Notes: generated by a model from the sequence alone, not told the origin. A stretch of 64,000 nucleotides of DNA from Rickettsia endosymbiont of Gonocerus acuteangulatus (GCF_964026435.1 NZ_OZ032147.1:930001-994000), one strand, 5' to 3'; shown: positions 1 through 9,605, counted from the stretch's first letter. Translations and numbers: made by a program.

Positions 1-178
1 ATTATTTTTATTTTATAACTTATTACTACCCGGTATAAATATTTAATTTTAAAAGCCTTAAGAGCTGATACTTAAAGGTTTTTTATCTTTAATTACGTAT
101 TAAAATTTATTTTAAAAATTATAATCATTTTGCTTTAATTATAACAAAACTTAAAAATTCACAGGATATAATTATCTT

Positions 179-300
179 TCATTTACTTATATTGCCACGT
201 TTTACAGTTGATTCTTTTAATCTCTCCACATGAATTTTTTTATCTGTCATTTTTCTCTTTTCTTGCCTTTGGACAGCACGCTCATCAAGTTTCTTTTGAC
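179..300 (-). pseudogene. C-terminal remnant of an unknown basic protein, cut by the IS6 element
   Basis: Read on the minus strand, an open frame enters from the IS6 end and stops at a TGA (rc of 179-181). The peptide is very rich in Lys, Arg and Glu (it contains LDERAVQRQEKRK and HVERLKES), so it is probably a helical charged tail. No start is present because the IS6 element lies directly upstream. It may belong to the same gene as the fragment at 1142-1338, but the two do not join in frame across the element. Product unknown. Bases 1-178 are AT-rich and I see no gene in them. Confidence 0.35.
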
Positions 301-1135
301 GGCACTGTTGCAAATAGGTATTGTGGGTGTATTTTGTGAAGGGAGTGAAATATGTTATGTATTAAAAGGCTAATAGATTTTCAGTAATAATTCTGATTTC
401 GCCGTGAATACCTTGACCATATTTCCATAATTCAAATCTTCCTTTTTTAAACATTCGCATTATCTCAAATCCTTTAATAGTTGCATAAGCTGTTTTCATT
501 GATTTAAAACCAAGAGTAGGTTTAATCAGTCGTTTCAGCTTACCATGATCAGATTCTATTATATTATTCAGATACTTAATCTGCCGATGTTCTAACTCTT
601 GTGAGCATTTGCCTTCTGATTTGAGTAGAGTAATTGCTTTACTATAAGCTGGGTTCTTATCAGTATTAATTGTTTCCGGATGTGAATATTCTGGGATTGA
701 TTTCAAGGCTTTACCTAGGAAACACTTAGCAGCGTTAGCATTACGAGTAGATGATAGGTAAAAATCAATTGTATCCCCATATTTGTCTACAGCTCTATAC
801 AAATATGACCATTTACCTTTTACTTTAATGTATGTCTCATCTACTCTCCAACTAAACCCTGACTTAGGCTTCCAGCACCATTTTAATTTATCTAATATCT
901 TTGGGGCATAATACTGAACCCAACGGTAAATTGTAGAGTGATCTACCTCTACACCTCTTTCCTCTAACATCTCTTCTAAATCTCGATAGCTAATACCGTA
1001 CTTACAGTACCACCTTACTGCCCATATTATTATATCGTATTTAAAATGACGTCTCTTAAAAAAATTCATAAAGCTTATCTATAACAATTTATTCCCTATT
1101 CTTATATACTAATATTTCCTATTTGCAACAGGGCC
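301..1135 (-). mobile_element. IS6-family insertion sequence (835 bp)
   Basis: The ends are inverted repeats: GGCACTGTTGCAAATAGG at 301-318, with its near-perfect complement (one mismatch) ending at 1135. GGCACTGTTGCAAA ends are typical of the IS6/IS26 family. One transposase gene fills the element. The flanking 8 bp on each side (CTTTTGAC and AAATTAAC) do not match, so the expected 8-bp duplication is missing. This suggests a rearrangement or cointegrate resolution after insertion. Confidence 0.85.
362..1069 (-). CDS. IS6-family DDE transposase
   Basis: This 235-aa protein has the length and layout of IS6/IS26/IS240 transposases. A short N-terminal HTH region (YRDLEEMLEERGVEVDHSTI) is followed by a DDE catalytic core. 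The first Asp is in WRVDETYIKVKGKW, the second in NTDKNPAYSKA and the Glu in NIIESDHGKLKRL. The frame is unbroken from the ATG near the right end of the element to a stop near the left end, so the protein is probably functional. It would move the element by replicative transposition. It is the only IS6-type gene in the window. Confidence 0.9.
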   Translation of the reverse strand: MNFFKRRHFKYDIIIWAVRWYCKYGISYRDLEEMLEERGVEVDHSTIYRWVQYYAPKILDKLKWCWKPKSGFSWRVDETYIKVKGKWSYLYRAVDKYGDTIDFYLSSTRNANAAKCFLGKALKSIPEYSHPETINTDKNPAYSKAITLLKSEGKCSQELEHRQIKYLNNIIESDHGKLKRLIKPTLGFKSMKTAYATIKGFEIMRMFKKGRFELWKYGQGIHGEIRIITENLLAF

Positions 1136-1141
1136 AAATTA

Positions 1142-1338
1142 ACTATTTCCACTGCCGCATCAGCATTTTCTACATATAAAATATCATTACAACTTGTTTC
1201 AAAATTTAATAATAAATGTGCATACTCAGCTATGTTAGCTTTAGCTTTTTCTGAAATAATTTTTGCATTAGAGGAATAAATTTCCTTAATCTTAATTTGT
1301 TTTATACATGATTTTACTGATATTAATTTTTTAAAAAA
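1142..1338 (-). pseudogene. internal fragment of an unknown gene between two ISs
   Basis: The minus strand is open for about 65 codons and encodes a peptide containing KIKEIYSSNAKIISEKAK, then NIAEYAHLLLNF, then DILYVENADAAVEI. It has no start codon and is cut downstream by the IS6 end at 1135. The IS701-type element begins upstream at 1393. The clean codon use suggests a real gene that was broken by the insertions. I do not recognise the family. Confidence 0.35.
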
Positions 1339-1392
1339 GAATTAATATGTAGCTTTTTTTTGTAAAAACTCAACTACTATCAACTTTCTATA

Positions 1393-2502
1393 CAAAACTT
1401 ACGCTATGTTTGGTTCTAAATATCGTAAAGATGGAGAACGCAGCTGTTGTTGCATATAGTCATCTAAAAGCCCTAACTTTATTTGGTAAACCGTTTTACC
1501 GATTGTATTTGCAGTCCTTTTGAGAAATGCCCAAACTAAAAATGCACAACTAATATGATTACGTTGAAGACGCTGTTTCCTGCATTGACAACGTTCTATC
1601 CCAGTAAGTTGCTTAATTTCTCTGTGCATGCTCTCAATTACCCATCGAAAGCCACACTCATCTTGTGCAGCTTTAGAAGATTTGTGAGTTTTGTTATTGG
1701 TAACAACATACTCAACTCTGTTGGTAGAAACAGTAAATTTAAACAAATTAACATGCTTATTTTTAGCAAAGCCTTTTATATGAATCTCTACTCCATGCCT
1801 GATCTCTTCATCTGAAAATGTCAACTCTTTTACAGCTTTATAAGGTTTAGAATCGTGTGTTTTACTAACGTTTCTATTGGCTTTAATAGGGGCATAATAA
1901 TATTTCCCCAGAGAGTCAACATGTTGCATAATTTTGTGTGTAGAATACCATGTGTCAAAAAGTACTGTTTGAAAAGGAATCTTCTTGCTATAAACAGCAT
2001 TATTTAACATGTTTAATAGGTGTTCTAGTTTTGTTGCTCCATCATGATCAGGTGCAAAAATTCGATAATCTATTACCCAAAACTTATTAATATCAGGGTT
2101 ATAATATACCAGACTCACTACTCCTATACCTTTAGTAACTCTACCTGTAGCTCCACTGTACTGCGATCTTGCAATTTCTATTTGCTTCGTATTCCTTTTA
2201 TTTAAAACCGTATCATCAAATATTGTATATCCATTAGATGAAAAAATAACATCATTCTTGATGTGTTCCCATAACAAAGAAGGTGTATATTTTTCATTCC
2301 TTAAAAATCTATTAATAACATCATGACTACATTTCTTTGCATGTTCAGCGTAGTAGGTTAAACTATAATTCTTTTGGCTAACTATTAAAAATTGACAATA
2401 ATCTGTCCTATTAATTGGTATTGCTTGCAACTTTATCCTCTTTGACATGTTTAATTATTTTTACAATAATTTATCACTTTTTTACTCATAGCGTAAGTTT
2501 TG
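1393..2502 (-). mobile_element. IS701/IS4-like insertion sequence, complete copy 1 (1110 bp)
   Basis: The element is bounded by the 16-bp inverted repeat CAAAACTTACGCTATG (1393-1408) and its exact complement (2487-2502). A second complete copy at 60402-61511 has exactly the same length. The flanking 4-mers (TATA and TTTA) do not match, although other insertions bounded by the same ends show clean 4-bp duplications. This insertion may therefore have been rearranged or drifted. One intact transposase gene is inside. Confidence 0.85.
1399..2448 (-). CDS. IS701/IS4-type DDE transposase, intact
   Basis: This 349-aa transposase has an IS4-superfamily core. The first acidic motif is FDDTVLNKRN, the second is VLFDTWYST, and the Glu lies in FRWVIESMHREIKQLTG, which matches the Y-(2)-R-(3)-E-(6)-K type signature of IS4/IS701 transposases. 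The C-terminus is basic (QCRKQR). The ATG is about 40 bp inside the element's right end. Near-identical genes occur at 60456-61505 (intact) and as broken copies at 15917, 33684, 41231 and 46153. It is the likely source of mobility for the MITEs that carry the same ends. Confidence 0.85.
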   Translation of the reverse strand: MSKRIKLQAIPINRTDYCQFLIVSQKNYSLTYYAEHAKKCSHDVINRFLRNEKYTPSLLWEHIKNDVIFSSNGYTIFDDTVLNKRNTKQIEIARSQYSGATGRVTKGIGVVSLVYYNPDINKFWVIDYRIFAPDHDGATKLEHLLNMLNNAVYSKKIPFQTVLFDTWYSTHKIMQHVDSLGKYYYAPIKANRNVSKTHDSKPYKAVKELTFSDEEIRHGVEIHIKGFAKNKHVNLFKFTVSTNRVEYVVTNNKTHKSSKAAQDECGFRWVIESMHREIKQLTGIERCQCRKQRLQRNHISCAFLVWAFLKRTANTIGKTVYQIKLGLLDDYMQQQLRSPSLRYLEPNIA

Positions 2503-2625
2503 TTTATTTACAATTATCACTAATTTATTTTCAAAGCTCATGTTATTTACTTTTCTGCTTATTAACTATTACTTGAAAATATATAACTTATATTCTCCAT
2601 AAGGGCAATAATTTAATACTTAATT

Positions 2626-4356
2626 TTATAATTTATCCACTTCCTTATAAATAGTGCGGTAGAGATCGGAGGTTTTTAGTAAATGAGCGTGCGTTCCTTC
2701 GGCTTCTACCGCTCCTTTATCTATTATCAAAATATTGTCTGCGGATTCTATGCTGCTGATGCGGTGGGCGATTGATATAACAATTTTTCCTTTCATTATA
2801 TCCCTAATAGAGTTTAATAGTTTCTGCTCGCTTTCGGTATCTAAAGCACTCATCGCCTCGTCAAGAAGCAGAATTTGCGGTTTACGTAGTAAAGCCCTTG
2901 CTAAGGCTATTCTTTGCTTCTGCCCGCCTGATAGCCTAACACCTCTTTCACCAATTTTGGCATCAAGCCCATCAGGAATTTTATCGGCAAAATCAGCTAT
3001 ACCGGTAATTTTTATTATCTTGGTTATTTCCTCTTCGCTAGAGTCATTACCAAACATAATATTTGATTTAATAGTACCAGAAAAAATACTAGCCTCTTGC
3101 GGAACATAAGCGATTAATTTACGGATTTCGTTAGGGTTTAAAAAAGCAATATCTTGGTTATTTATCAGAATTGTACCACTTTCTTGGTTAAAAAAGCGTA
3201 ATAGCAGCTGCATCAAAGTACTTTTACCTGAGCCTGATTTGCCAACAATACCGATAAACTGGGTAGAATCTATTTTAAAAGATATGTTATTGAGGATTTT
3301 TAAATTAGGTCTTGATGGGTAGGAAAAATTTACGTTTTTAAACTCTAACGATATAGAATTAACGGGCTTTAAATCTGAATAATTATTATGATTAACTATA
3401 GGTGATTTATCAATGATGGCAACTATTCGCTCTAAAGCAGCAAGCGGCAAGTGCAGCTCGCTTAATAGCTCAAAAATACTGCCACTACTAAAGCCGGCAA
3501 TAATTGCATAATAAATAAATGATATAATTTGACCAGAGGATAAATTACCTTTTACTATATCCAAAGCCCCAATCCAAATAACAAGCGTAACTCCCAGAAA
3601 TATAAAAGCCATTGAGAATGCAAAAAACAAAGCACGAATTTTTAAACGGGCTGCCGAATAGGTCAAATAATCTTGCAGTAAATTATTAAACTCAGTGATT
3701 TTAGCTGCCTGACCACCAAAAGCATGAATGGTTTTAATATTGCTAAAGCTTTCGTTAACATCAGAGGCTAAAAGTGATTGAGATTCTAAGGTTTTTTTTG
3801 ATAAAGCTTTAACATGTTTACCAAATTTGATTATGGGAATTAGCAGCAAAGGAATGGTAATAATTACTATTGATGCTAGTTTAAAGCTTTCAAAAAACAT
3901 TAAAATAATGCTACCGACTAACATCACTGAATTGCGAATAAAAAAAGATAGGAAATTAACAATGAGCTTAGATATTTGATCTATATCACTCGTAAGACGT
4001 GAGATTATATCGCCGATTTTTAGCTCTTCAAATTCAGTAATTTCATAATTAATAAGATTGCTATAGGCTTCCTTTCTTATTTGACTTGAGACTTTCTCAG
4101 CAACATTATTAATAAAATATGAGCGGAAAAAACTAGCAATACTTAGGATAATAATAAGCAGGCAGATATATAATATGGATTTATCAACTGCCGCAGTATG
4201 ATCTAAAACCAACCCCTGATCAACTAAATTTCTGAAAACATTACCGATTAGTAATAGTGAAAGCGATACGCTAAGAAGAGAGATTATAACAATGATCAAA
4301 TCTTTTTTATAGAATCTTAAGTTTTTAGCCAGTCTATATAAAAGTTTGGTGTTCAT
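2626..4356 (-). CDS. ABC transporter, fused membrane and ATPase domains (MsbA/exporter type)
   Basis: This 576-aa half-transporter carries both domains. Residues 1-310 hold about six hydrophobic segments (clear ones near 20-40, 60-80, 135-178 and 245-300). The nucleotide-binding domain follows with Walker A GKSGSGKST at 372-380, the signature LSGGQ at 475-479, Walker B ILLLDE at 495-500 and the H-loop His at 531. All ATPase residues are present, so it should be active as a homodimer in the inner membrane. The layout fits lipid or multidrug exporters of the MsbA/AbcB type; the substrate cannot be read from sequence. It is transcribed away from the palindromic repeat at 4371-4481. Confidence 0.9.
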   Translation of the reverse strand: MNTKLLYRLAKNLRFYKKDLIIVIISLLSVSLSLLLIGNVFRNLVDQGLVLDHTAAVDKSILYICLLIIILSIASFFRSYFINNVAEKVSSQIRKEAYSNLINYEITEFEELKIGDIISRLTSDIDQISKLIVNFLSFFIRNSVMLVGSIILMFFESFKLASIVIITIPLLLIPIIKFGKHVKALSKKTLESQSLLASDVNESFSNIKTIHAFGGQAAKITEFNNLLQDYLTYSAARLKIRALFFAFSMAFIFLGVTLVIWIGALDIVKGNLSSGQIISFIYYAIIAGFSSGSIFELLSELHLPLAALERIVAIIDKSPIVNHNNYSDLKPVNSISLEFKNVNFSYPSRPNLKILNNISFKIDSTQFIGIVGKSGSGKSTLMQLLLRFFNQESGTILINNQDIAFLNPNEIRKLIAYVPQEASIFSGTIKSNIMFGNDSSEEEITKIIKITGIADFADKIPDGLDAKIGERGVRLSGGQKQRIALARALLRKPQILLLDEAMSALDTESEQKLLNSIRDIMKGKIVISIAHRISSIESADNILIIDKGAVEAEGTHAHLLKTSDLYRTIYKEVDKL

Positions 4357-4370
4357 ATGAAAAGAATTAT

Positions 4371-4481
4371 GTCATTCCCGCAGAGGCGGGAATCCAGAAA
4401 AAATATAAATACAGCAAGTTTTAAAGTAAAAAGCTCGATATATCTTGCTTTATGCTGGATTCCCCTCTGCGGGAATGACAT
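4371..4481. repeat. Rickettsia-palindromic-element-like repeat
   Basis: The arms are GTCATTCCCGCAGAGGCGGG at the left and a complementary arm ending in GGGAATGACA at the right. The centre is AT-rich and contains a GCTCGATATATCTTGC motif. The same unit recurs at 8084-8200, 52943-53061 and 63899-64000, and inside two larger elements at 11870 and 35230. Here it sits between the ABC gene start and tRNA-His. Confidence 0.75.
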
Positions 4482-4541
4482 AAAAGCCATCCAACAACTT
4501 CTTCCGTTCCTCGCTAATAGCGGCAACAAAAGTAAAAAATG

Positions 4542-4617
4542 GGGCGAGTGACGGGAATCGAACCCGCGACCCTCAGAACCACAACCTGATGCTCTAACCA
4601 ACTGAGCTACACCCGCC
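4542..4617 (-). tRNA. tRNA-His (GTG anticodon)
   Basis: Read on the minus strand, the acceptor GGCGGGT pairs with ACTCGCC, with one G-T pair. The D-arm GTAGCTCAGTTGG, an anticodon loop with GTG, and the T-arm CGGGTTCGATTCCCG are all present. The discriminator base is C, as is usual for tRNA-His. The 3' CCA is not encoded, unlike the two tRNAs near 40 kb. Confidence 0.93.
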
Positions 4618-4793
4618 ATAAGTTATCAAAGTAACAGCGTGACTTTAAATTATTATCACTATTTAGTCAAGAATATTTAGGAGTAATTAAGGTTAATTTA
4701 TAGAAAATAGATTTAATTAAAACTTGTTGCTTTAGTAATGCATACAAATATAATAATTATGACTTGCAATTTATAACTATATATAGTTACAAT

Positions 4794-5036
4794 ATGAATC
4801 AGCGTATAAAACTTATAAGTAAAGCTAAGCAAAATCCTAAAGGGTTGAGTTTCTCAGAGTTTCATAATTTAATGATTGGGTGTGGTTGGATTAAAGATAG
4901 ACAAAAAGTTAGCCATCAAATTTGGTATTCACCTAGAGGTGATAGGTTATCTGTGCTGACTGTTGGAAATATGGCGAAAGAATATCAAGTTCGACAATTT
5001 TTAAACTTTGAAAAAGGTAAAGAAGATGAAAAGTAA
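4794..5036 (+). CDS. hicA: HicA-like mRNA interferase toxin
   Basis: About 80 aa from the ATG at 4794; an upstream in-frame ATG at 4764 would add ten residues not typical of the family. HicA toxins are small double-stranded-RNA-binding-fold ribonucleases with a catalytic His. Here the motif is KVSHQIWYSPRGDRLSV, preceded by GCGWIKDRQK, which matches the usual G-x-x-x-x-x-x-x-GSH-x-x-y pattern. The gene overlaps the downstream hicB by 11 nt, so the pair should be translationally coupled. The toxin would cleave mRNA when not bound by HicB. The family call rests on motif and neighbour. Confidence 0.75.
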   Translation: MNQRIKLISKAKQNPKGLSFSEFHNLMIGCGWIKDRQKVSHQIWYSPRGDRLSVLTVGNMAKEYQVRQFLNFEKGKEDEK

Positions 5037-5370
5037 TGATATATTTGACGGCTTTACTATAGAGCTTTTTAAAGATATTGATGGGGATTGGTTAGCAAAA
5101 TTTGAAGAATTACCTAATGTATCGGCTTTTGGTGATTCACCTGAAAAAGCATTGCAGGAATTACAAGAAGCTTGGTTTTTAATGAAAGAAAGTTATGTAA
5201 GCCATAATCAACCTGTTCCTTTAGCACCATCTAGAAAAGAATATAGTGGACAATTTGATATTCGAGTAGATAAACGTATCCATAGAGCTTTAGCATTAGA
5301 AGCATTTAGAGCAAAAATTAGTTTAAATGCTTTATTTGCCCAAAAATTAACTTTATCGGTAAGACAATGA
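5026..5370 (+). CDS. hicB: HicB-like antitoxin
   Basis: About 114 aa starting at ATG 5026; a start at 5008 is also open. The N-terminal half is the HicB partial RNase-H-like fold: [39 protein letters not shown]. The C-terminal part ([29 protein letters not shown]) resembles the DNA-binding ribbon-helix-helix domain of HicB antitoxins, which lets the protein repress its own operon. Its stop overlaps the start of queC as ATGA, so the toxin-antitoxin pair and queC are very likely co-transcribed. No operator could be identified with confidence upstream of 4794. Confidence 0.8.
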   Translation: MKSNDIFDGFTIELFKDIDGDWLAKFEELPNVSAFGDSPEKALQELQEAWFLMKESYVSHNQPVPLAPSRKEYSGQFDIRVDKRIHRALALEAFRAKISLNALFAQKLTLSVRQ

Positions 5371-6038
5371 AAAAAGCGGTTATTTTAGTTAGTGGTGGGG
5401 CGGATTCTGCTACTGTTCTTGCAATAATGAGAGAGCAAGGTTATGAGATTCATGCTATAAGCTTTAGTTATGGGCAGCGTAACAATGCTGAACTACGGAA
5501 AGTTACAGAGCTAGTAAAAGAGTATAATGTCAAGCAGCATAAAATTATTAATATAGATTTACGAGCTTTCGGCGGCTCTGCTCTTACCGATGACAATATA
5601 AAAGTTCCTCATTATCACGATACGAAAGAGCTACCTGAAGATGTGCCAGTTACCTATGTACCTGCTCGTAATACGATCTTTTTAAGTTACGCATTAGGGT
5701 TTGCCGAAATAATAGGTGCTAAGGATATTTTTATAGGTGTACATACTAGCGATTCAGCAAATTATCCTGATTGCCGTCCTGAATATATCAAATCCTTTGA
5801 AGTAATGGCAAATCTAGCAACCAATATAGGCGGAGTTACTATTCATACTCCTTTGATTAATATGACTAAAGATCAGATAATTAAAACAGGGCTTAGGCTT
5901 GGAGTAGATTATAAAAATACCATATCATGCTATGATCCTAGCGAAGATGATTTATCTTGTGGCACTTGCCTTGCCTGCATGATAAGGCTTGATGCTTTTA
6001 GAAAGAATAATGTACAAGACCCTGCAAAATATTTATGA
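5367..6038 (+). CDS. queC: 7-cyano-7-deazaguanine synthase QueC
   Basis: This 223-aa enzyme converts 7-carboxy-7-deazaguanine to preQ0, a step on the way to queuosine in tRNA. The N-terminal ATP-pyrophosphatase loop reads SGGADS at residues 9-14, and FSYGQRN follows. A C-terminal zinc site is formed by Cys residues in [17 protein letters not shown]. Length and motifs are complete. It overlaps hicB by 4 nt at its start and the acetyltransferase gene by 4 nt at its end. Being downstream of a toxin-antitoxin pair means its expression may follow HicAB autoregulation. Confidence 0.93.
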   Translation: MKKAVILVSGGADSATVLAIMREQGYEIHAISFSYGQRNNAELRKVTELVKEYNVKQHKIINIDLRAFGGSALTDDNIKVPHYHDTKELPEDVPVTYVPARNTIFLSYALGFAEIIGAKDIFIGVHTSDSANYPDCRPEYIKSFEVMANLATNIGGVTIHTPLINMTKDQIIKTGLRLGVDYKNTISCYDPSEDDLSCGTCLACMIRLDAFRKNNVQDPAKYL

Positions 6039-6586
6039 TTGATAGAAAATATTTATACTCCCCCTTTCCTACGCTCGATTTAGATGATATAATATTAAGA
6101 GAGCTGACAAATGTGGATGCTGAGGATTATTTTAATTATATAAGTAAGCCTGAAATGGCTATTTATATAACAGAAAGTAATAGACCAAAAACTTTAGAGG
6201 AAGCTAAGGAAGAAATTCGTTATTGGTCTAGTTTATATAAGAATCACAGAAGTTTTTATTGGGGTATTGCACTTAAAGCCGATAATAAACTTATTGGTAC
6301 TGCCGGTTTTAATATAATAAATTTAGAGCATCATAAGGCAGAAATCAGTTATGATTTGGATTATAGCTATTGGGGGCAGGGTATAATGCTAAAGTCTTTA
6401 AAAAATATTCTGAAAATTGCCGATCATATTGGAATTGTCAGAGTTCAAGCAACAGTAATTACAGATAATTTACGCTCAATTAATTTACTTGAGAGATGTG
6501 GATTTGTACGTGAGGGAATACTTAAAAAATATGAAATAGTTGCAAACGAGCATAAAGATTACTATATGTATGGTAGGGTTTTGTGA
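6035..6586 (+). CDS. GNAT-family N-acetyltransferase (RimJ/RimL type)
   Basis: This 183-aa protein has the RimJ/RimL-like GNAT fold: [18 protein letters not shown] at the start, [19 protein letters not shown] in the middle, SYWGQGIM for acetyl-CoA binding, and [17 protein letters not shown] near the end, the family's hallmark N-x-x-S-x-x-x-x-x-x-x-x-GF. It would acetylate a protein N-terminus or a small molecule; the substrate is not readable. It begins inside the queC stop (ATGA) and is the last gene of the hicAB-queC operon, followed by a palindromic repeat. Confidence 0.85.
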   Translation: MIDRKYLYSPFPTLDLDDIILRELTNVDAEDYFNYISKPEMAIYITESNRPKTLEEAKEEIRYWSSLYKNHRSFYWGIALKADNKLIGTAGFNIINLEHHKAEISYDLDYSYWGQGIMLKSLKNILKIADHIGIVRVQATVITDNLRSINLLERCGFVREGILKKYEIVANEHKDYYMYGRVL

Positions 6587-6593
6587 CAAAAAC

Positions 6594-6676
6594 GTCATTG
6601 CGAGCCACTGAAAGTGGCGTGGCAATCTTATGAGAATGCCTTAAGATTACTTTGTCACTACGCTCCTCGCAATGAC
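6594..6676. repeat. palindromic repeat of the GTCATTGCGAG type
   Basis: GTCATTGCGAG at the left and CTCGCAATGAC at the right form an inverted repeat with a GTGGCAATCTTATGAGA-type centre. Related copies lie at 39743-39814 and 50771-50868. It separates the acetyltransferase gene from clpX and could act as a weak hairpin between transcription units. Confidence 0.7.
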
Positions 6677-6750
6677 GGAAAATTGAGCCCTGCGAGTACA
6701 TCACCACGATAGACAATAAGTATATAAACATATAAAAAAAAGAAAAATTG

Positions 6751-8034
6751 ATGGTAGTAGAAGCTAATAAAAAAGAATTAATTTGTTCATTCTGCAGTAA
6801 AAAGCAGCATGAAGTGAAAAAATTAATAGCAGGTCCTGCAGTATTTATTTGCGATGAATGTATAAATTTATGTGTGGATATAATGGAAGAAGAGAGTAAA
6901 ATTGCGTTAAAGCAGATTACTTCCACCATCCCGACTCCACAAAAAATATGTTCAGTTTTGAATGATTATGTAGTTGGTCAAGATCAAGCTAAAAAAATTC
7001 TAGCAGTAGCAGTATATAATCATTATAAAAGACTTGAATATGTTCAATCAGGCAATAATGATGTTGAACTTAATAAGTCTAATATTTTGTTAATTGGTCC
7101 TACTGGTTCTGGTAAAACTTTACTTGCTCAAACACTTGCTAAAATTTTAGACGTACCTTTTACTATGGCTGATGCTACCTCTTTAACGGAAGCGGGCTAT
7201 GTTGGTGAGGATGTGGAAAATATTCTCCTTAGATTACTTCAAGCTGCTGAATTTAACGTGGCTAAAGCACAAAAAGGTATAATCTATATTGATGAAGTTG
7301 ACAAGATTGCTAGAAAATCTGAAAACCCTTCAATTACTAGAGATGTATCAGGGGAGGGCGTACAACAAGCACTACTTAAAATTATGGAAGGAACAGTTGC
7401 TTCTGTTCCTCCGCAAGGTGGTCGAAAACATCCACAGCAAGATTTTGTGCAGCTCGATACCTCAAATATTTTGTTTATTTGCGGTGGTGCTTTTATGGGA
7501 ATTGATAGCATCATAACTTCTAGAACAAATAATAGTTCTATAGGTTTTGCAGCAAATGTAAATATTGACAAAGAAAAAATTAACAGAGAGATTCTTAAAT
7601 CTTTAGAGATTGAGGATCTAACAAAATTTGGCTTAATTCCTGAATTCATCGGGAGATTACCAATCGTTACAACCTTAGATGATTTAGATAAAGAAGCTTT
7701 AGTTACAATTTTAACTAAGCCAAAAAATGCTATAGTGAAGCAGTTTAAAAAACAATTTGAGCTTGATGAAGCTGAGTTAATAGTTGAGGATTCTGCATTA
7801 GAAGCTATCGCTGAAAAAGCTTTAGCTAAAAAAACTGGAGCAAGAGGTCTTCGTTCAATAATTGAGCATCTTTTACTTGATAGTATGTATAAAGTTGCCG
7901 AGCTGAAGAAACAGCGTGTTACTATTACAGAAGATGTAGTTAAAGGGCTAATAGAGCCAATAATTACTTCTATTATTACCCCAACAGCAAAAACAAGTAA
8001 AAAGCAAGCAGCTGTTGAAGACATACCGGCGTAG
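6751..8034 (+). CDS. clpX: ClpX, ATPase subunit of ClpXP protease
   Basis: About 427 aa, normal for ClpX. The N-terminal zinc-binding domain has four Cys residues (CSFC, then CDEC). The AAA+ domain follows with Walker A GPTGSGKT, Walker [11 protein letters not shown], the pore loop in [18 protein letters not shown], the IGF loop region and a sensor-2 GARGLRS. ClpX unfolds tagged proteins and feeds them to ClpP. The ATG at 6751 follows a TTG at 6748 and an AGAAAAA purine stretch, so I choose the ATG. clpP is not in the window. A palindromic repeat follows the gene. Confidence 0.97.
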   Translation: MVVEANKKELICSFCSKKQHEVKKLIAGPAVFICDECINLCVDIMEEESKIALKQITSTIPTPQKICSVLNDYVVGQDQAKKILAVAVYNHYKRLEYVQSGNNDVELNKSNILLIGPTGSGKTLLAQTLAKILDVPFTMADATSLTEAGYVGEDVENILLRLLQAAEFNVAKAQKGIIYIDEVDKIARKSENPSITRDVSGEGVQQALLKIMEGTVASVPPQGGRKHPQQDFVQLDTSNILFICGGAFMGIDSIITSRTNNSSIGFAANVNIDKEKINREILKSLEIEDLTKFGLIPEFIGRLPIVTTLDDLDKEALVTILTKPKNAIVKQFKKQFELDEAELIVEDSALEAIAEKALAKKTGARGLRSIIEHLLLDSMYKVAELKKQRVTITEDVVKGLIEPIITSIITPTAKTSKKQAAVEDIPA

Positions 8035-8083
8035 TATCTGTACTTGTACCTAGGTTGTTGTATGACGCGAAAAATGCCCCAAT

Positions 8084-8200
8084 GTTATCCCCGCATAGGC
8101 GGGGATCCAGCATAAAGCGAGATAAAATCGAGCTTTTAGCTCTAAAAATTTACTGTATTTATGGTTTTTTTCTGGATTCCCGCTTAAGCGGGAATGACAT
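8084..8200. repeat. Rickettsia-palindromic-element-like repeat
   Basis: The left arm is GTTATCCCCGCATAGGCGGG and the right arm ends CGGGAATGACAT, with the internal AGCGAGATAAAATCGAGC motif shared with the copies at 4371 and 52943. A small open frame across it is repeat-derived, not a gene. Confidence 0.75.
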
Positions 8201-8260
8201 AAGTGAGCCACGCCTACACAAGAATTACATAAAACACTAATAAAAATCTAACCTCATTTT

Positions 8261-9547
8261 ATGCCTTATTTAATACCTGCTATCATAACTACAGCACTTA
8301 TTTTATTAGTTTTAATAATTTGGTTCTACATAAAAACTAAAACTTTAAAAACAGAGTTACAATTCTTAACAGATCAAAATTTAGAAATCTCTAACAATAA
8401 TCAGCTACTTAATCAAGAAAAAATAGCTTACTTACAAAAAATCGAGCAGCTAAAATGTAGAGTAGAATATCAAGAGCAATCTATTAAGGATTCTGAAAAA
8501 ATACGCAATGAGTCCTTTTCTTCGGCTAAAGCTGCTTTATTTGATTTAGGCAAGGATTTATCCAAGCAGCTTATCGAGATCCATAAAATGGAAAACACAG
8601 CAGCAAGAGAGCTAGCTGAGAAAAATATTGCTACAGCTTCCGGAAAGTTCAATAGCGAGTTTGAGCGTTTAATTACTATGGTAGGGACACTTAACAAAGA
8701 TATTGAGCAGTCTAAAAGCACAGTGGACTTAATCAAACAGTCGTTACTTTCGCCTATTGGGGCAGGGCTACTTGCTGAGATTACTCTTGAAAATATCTTA
8801 AAATCATCAGGATTACGTTCTAATTTAGATTTCATCATGCAATATGGCTTAACCACCTCAGATAGTACTAAATTAAGACCTGATGCACTTATTTTTCTGC
8901 CGTCCGGTAATTTGATGGTGATTGATTCAAAAGCTTCCAAATTTTTGGTTGATGAGCAGGATAATAGTGGAAATCTTAGCAAAACCATGAATTATCATTT
9001 AAAGTCGTTAGCCAATAAAGATTATGCTGAAAATATTTTAGCTGACTTAAATAAAAAAGAGCAGAATTATAACAACGTCATTACTTTGATGTTTTTACCC
9101 ACTGAACAAGCCGTTGAGAAAGTTATTGCAGCTGATCCTAATTTTCTACAAAAAGCTTGGGGCTGTAGTATTTTCCCAGTAGGACCTAGTGGGCTTATGA
9201 ATATGCTGTCATTCGCAAAATTTCAAATTACCGATCATCGTCGTTCAGAAAATTATAAAATAATCATTGAAGAGGTAAGAAAGTTATTAAGCTCTATTGG
9301 TACTATAGCAGATTATTCTCAAAAAATTGGCAATAATCTGCATAATATGGTTACTAATTATGATAAGTTCGCAGTTTCTTTTAATCGTAATTTTATGTCA
9401 AGAGTTAAGAATATACAAAAACTTGGTATTGATTCAGGAAATAAAACGCTACCTGCAAGCCTCGAACGCTATCAAATTGTTTCTTCCAAATCTGAAATTA
9501 TTGAGGTAGAAGCAGAAAATTCTCAACCACAACAAATAGAAGAATAA
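8261..9547 (+). CDS. rmuC: RmuC-family DNA recombination protein
   Basis: This 428-aa protein has an N-terminal membrane anchor (hydrophobic residues 5-26), a long coiled coil (about 30-160) and the RmuC nuclease-like domain. The last contains GMLAEITLENIL-like (here GAGLLAEITLENIL), LRPDALIFLPSGNLMVIDSKA with the acidic and Lys residues of a PD-(D/E)XK-like fold, and LMFLPTEQAVEKV. RmuC limits inversions at inverted repeats in E. coli, which is of interest here because this genome is full of inverted IS copies. It stands alone between a palindromic repeat and a decayed glycosyltransferase gene. Confidence 0.92.
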   Translation: MPYLIPAIITTALILLVLIIWFYIKTKTLKTELQFLTDQNLEISNNNQLLNQEKIAYLQKIEQLKCRVEYQEQSIKDSEKIRNESFSSAKAALFDLGKDLSKQLIEIHKMENTAARELAEKNIATASGKFNSEFERLITMVGTLNKDIEQSKSTVDLIKQSLLSPIGAGLLAEITLENILKSSGLRSNLDFIMQYGLTTSDSTKLRPDALIFLPSGNLMVIDSKASKFLVDEQDNSGNLSKTMNYHLKSLANKDYAENILADLNKKEQNYNNVITLMFLPTEQAVEKVIAADPNFLQKAWGCSIFPVGPSGLMNMLSFAKFQITDHRRSENYKIIIEEVRKLLSSIGTIADYSQKIGNNLHNMVTNYDKFAVSFNRNFMSRVKNIQKLGIDSGNKTLPASLERYQIVSSKSEIIEVEAENSQPQQIEE

Positions 9548-9605
9548 ATCAATAATTCAAATGTTAAGAAAAATTATTATAGTCATAAAAATTATGATCT
9601 TATAA

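Noticed and set aside
293-1143. 8-bp target duplication for the IS6 element
   Set aside because: The flanking octamers CTTTTGAC and AAATTAAC do not match.
6748-6750. TTG start for ClpX
   Set aside because: An ATG follows directly and gives the usual ClpX N-terminus.
8055-8240. Short open frame between clpX and rmuC
   Set aside because: It lies across a palindromic repeat present in several other places and has no ribosome-binding site or protein-like composition.
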